DNA from: Oscillospiraceae bacterium
GTDB lineage: Bacteria > Bacillota_A > Clostridia > Oscillospirales > CAG-272
Assembly (NCBI GenBank): GCA_015064425.1
Contig: SVSF01000099.1
Coordinates: 1 to 6,013 of the forward strand
Reading direction: 5' to 3'
Length of the DNA stretch: 6,013 nucleotides
The position numbers and the translations under genes are program-made. Shown in pieces: positions 6,009-6,013 of the stretch (its first letter is position 1; each line of letters opens with the position of its first letter). The notes under the pieces are model-generated. The model was not told where the DNA came from and searched no databases. It saw nothing but the letters and a program-made list of their open reading frames with translations.

Positions 6009-6013
6009 TAATT

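Larger units (their letters stand above)
5875..6013. other. AT-rich terminal segment of unclear, possibly foreign, origin
   Basis: By hand count 41 of 139 bases are G or C (about 30%), clearly below the gene block to the left. No coding signal continues, apart from the 16 junction codons and stop of the nuclease frame. It starts right after an AAGCTT (HindIII) site at 5866-5871. Positions 5881-5895 resemble the conserved core of the mammalian MIR repeat. The segment also contains a 7-base T run (5964-5970) and two short inverted repeats. It could be joined host DNA, or a bacterial insertion. Confidence 0.5.

Noticed and set aside
1..6013. CRISPR arrays, tRNA/rRNA genes, riboswitches or insertion-sequence genes
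   Set aside because: No direct-repeat array, no cloverleaf or rRNA-like stretch, no transposase motifs, and intergenic gaps of at most 25 bases leave no room for leader RNAs.

Overview
The window is a tightly packed, single-strand block of bacterial genes, all on the + strand. Hand-sampled lines give a GC content in the mid-to-high 40s percent. AGA (Arg) and ATA (Ile) codons are frequent, and every gene has a purine-rich ribosome binding site. Gene content (an ATP-grasp D-aspartate-ligase-like enzyme, an anaerobe-type ferredoxin:thioredoxin-reductase-like miniprotein, and a stand-alone RlmL-type methyltransferase) points to an anaerobic Firmicute of the class Clostridia, perhaps a gut or rumen Ruminococcus/Lachnospiraceae relative. 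This assignment is inference.

Layout: (1) 3-1103, 3' part of an ATP-grasp carboxylate-amine ligase of the D-aspartate-ligase kind, cut by the window edge; (2) 1129-1860, aspartate/glutamate racemase; (3) 1880-3361, a MurE-type Mur ligase with a non-DAP specificity motif; (4) 3373-4500, THUMP + methyltransferase protein of the RlmL/YpsC family; (5) 4497-4694, a 65-residue six-cysteine protein resembling the catalytic chain of ferredoxin:thioredoxin reductase; (6) 4708-5925, a metallo-beta-lactamase/beta-CASP RNA nuclease whose C-terminus is replaced by unrelated sequence; (7) about 5875-6013, an AT-rich tail (41 G+C of 139 bases) that does not look like the rest. Gaps between genes run from -4 to 25 bases with no visible terminator, so genes 1-6 could be one transcript.

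The first three genes make biochemical sense together. The racemase could supply D-aspartate, the ATP-grasp enzyme could attach it to the side chain of the third stem residue of peptidoglycan precursors, and the MurE would install that residue. The MurE carries DNPD where meso-diaminopimelate enzymes carry DNPR, so a diamino acid other than DAP (for example L-lysine) is plausible, as in Enterococcus faecium L-Lys-D-Asp walls. The next three genes are RNA-modification, redox and RNA-processing functions with no obvious direct link to the wall cassette.

The right end needs caution. The nuclease reading frame follows its family up to about position 5874, then switches abruptly to low-GC sequence right after a HindIII site. 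A short stretch of that tail resembles the core of the mammalian MIR repeat. A chimeric clone or assembly joining bacterial and host DNA is a serious possibility, and the truncation should not be read as biology until tested.
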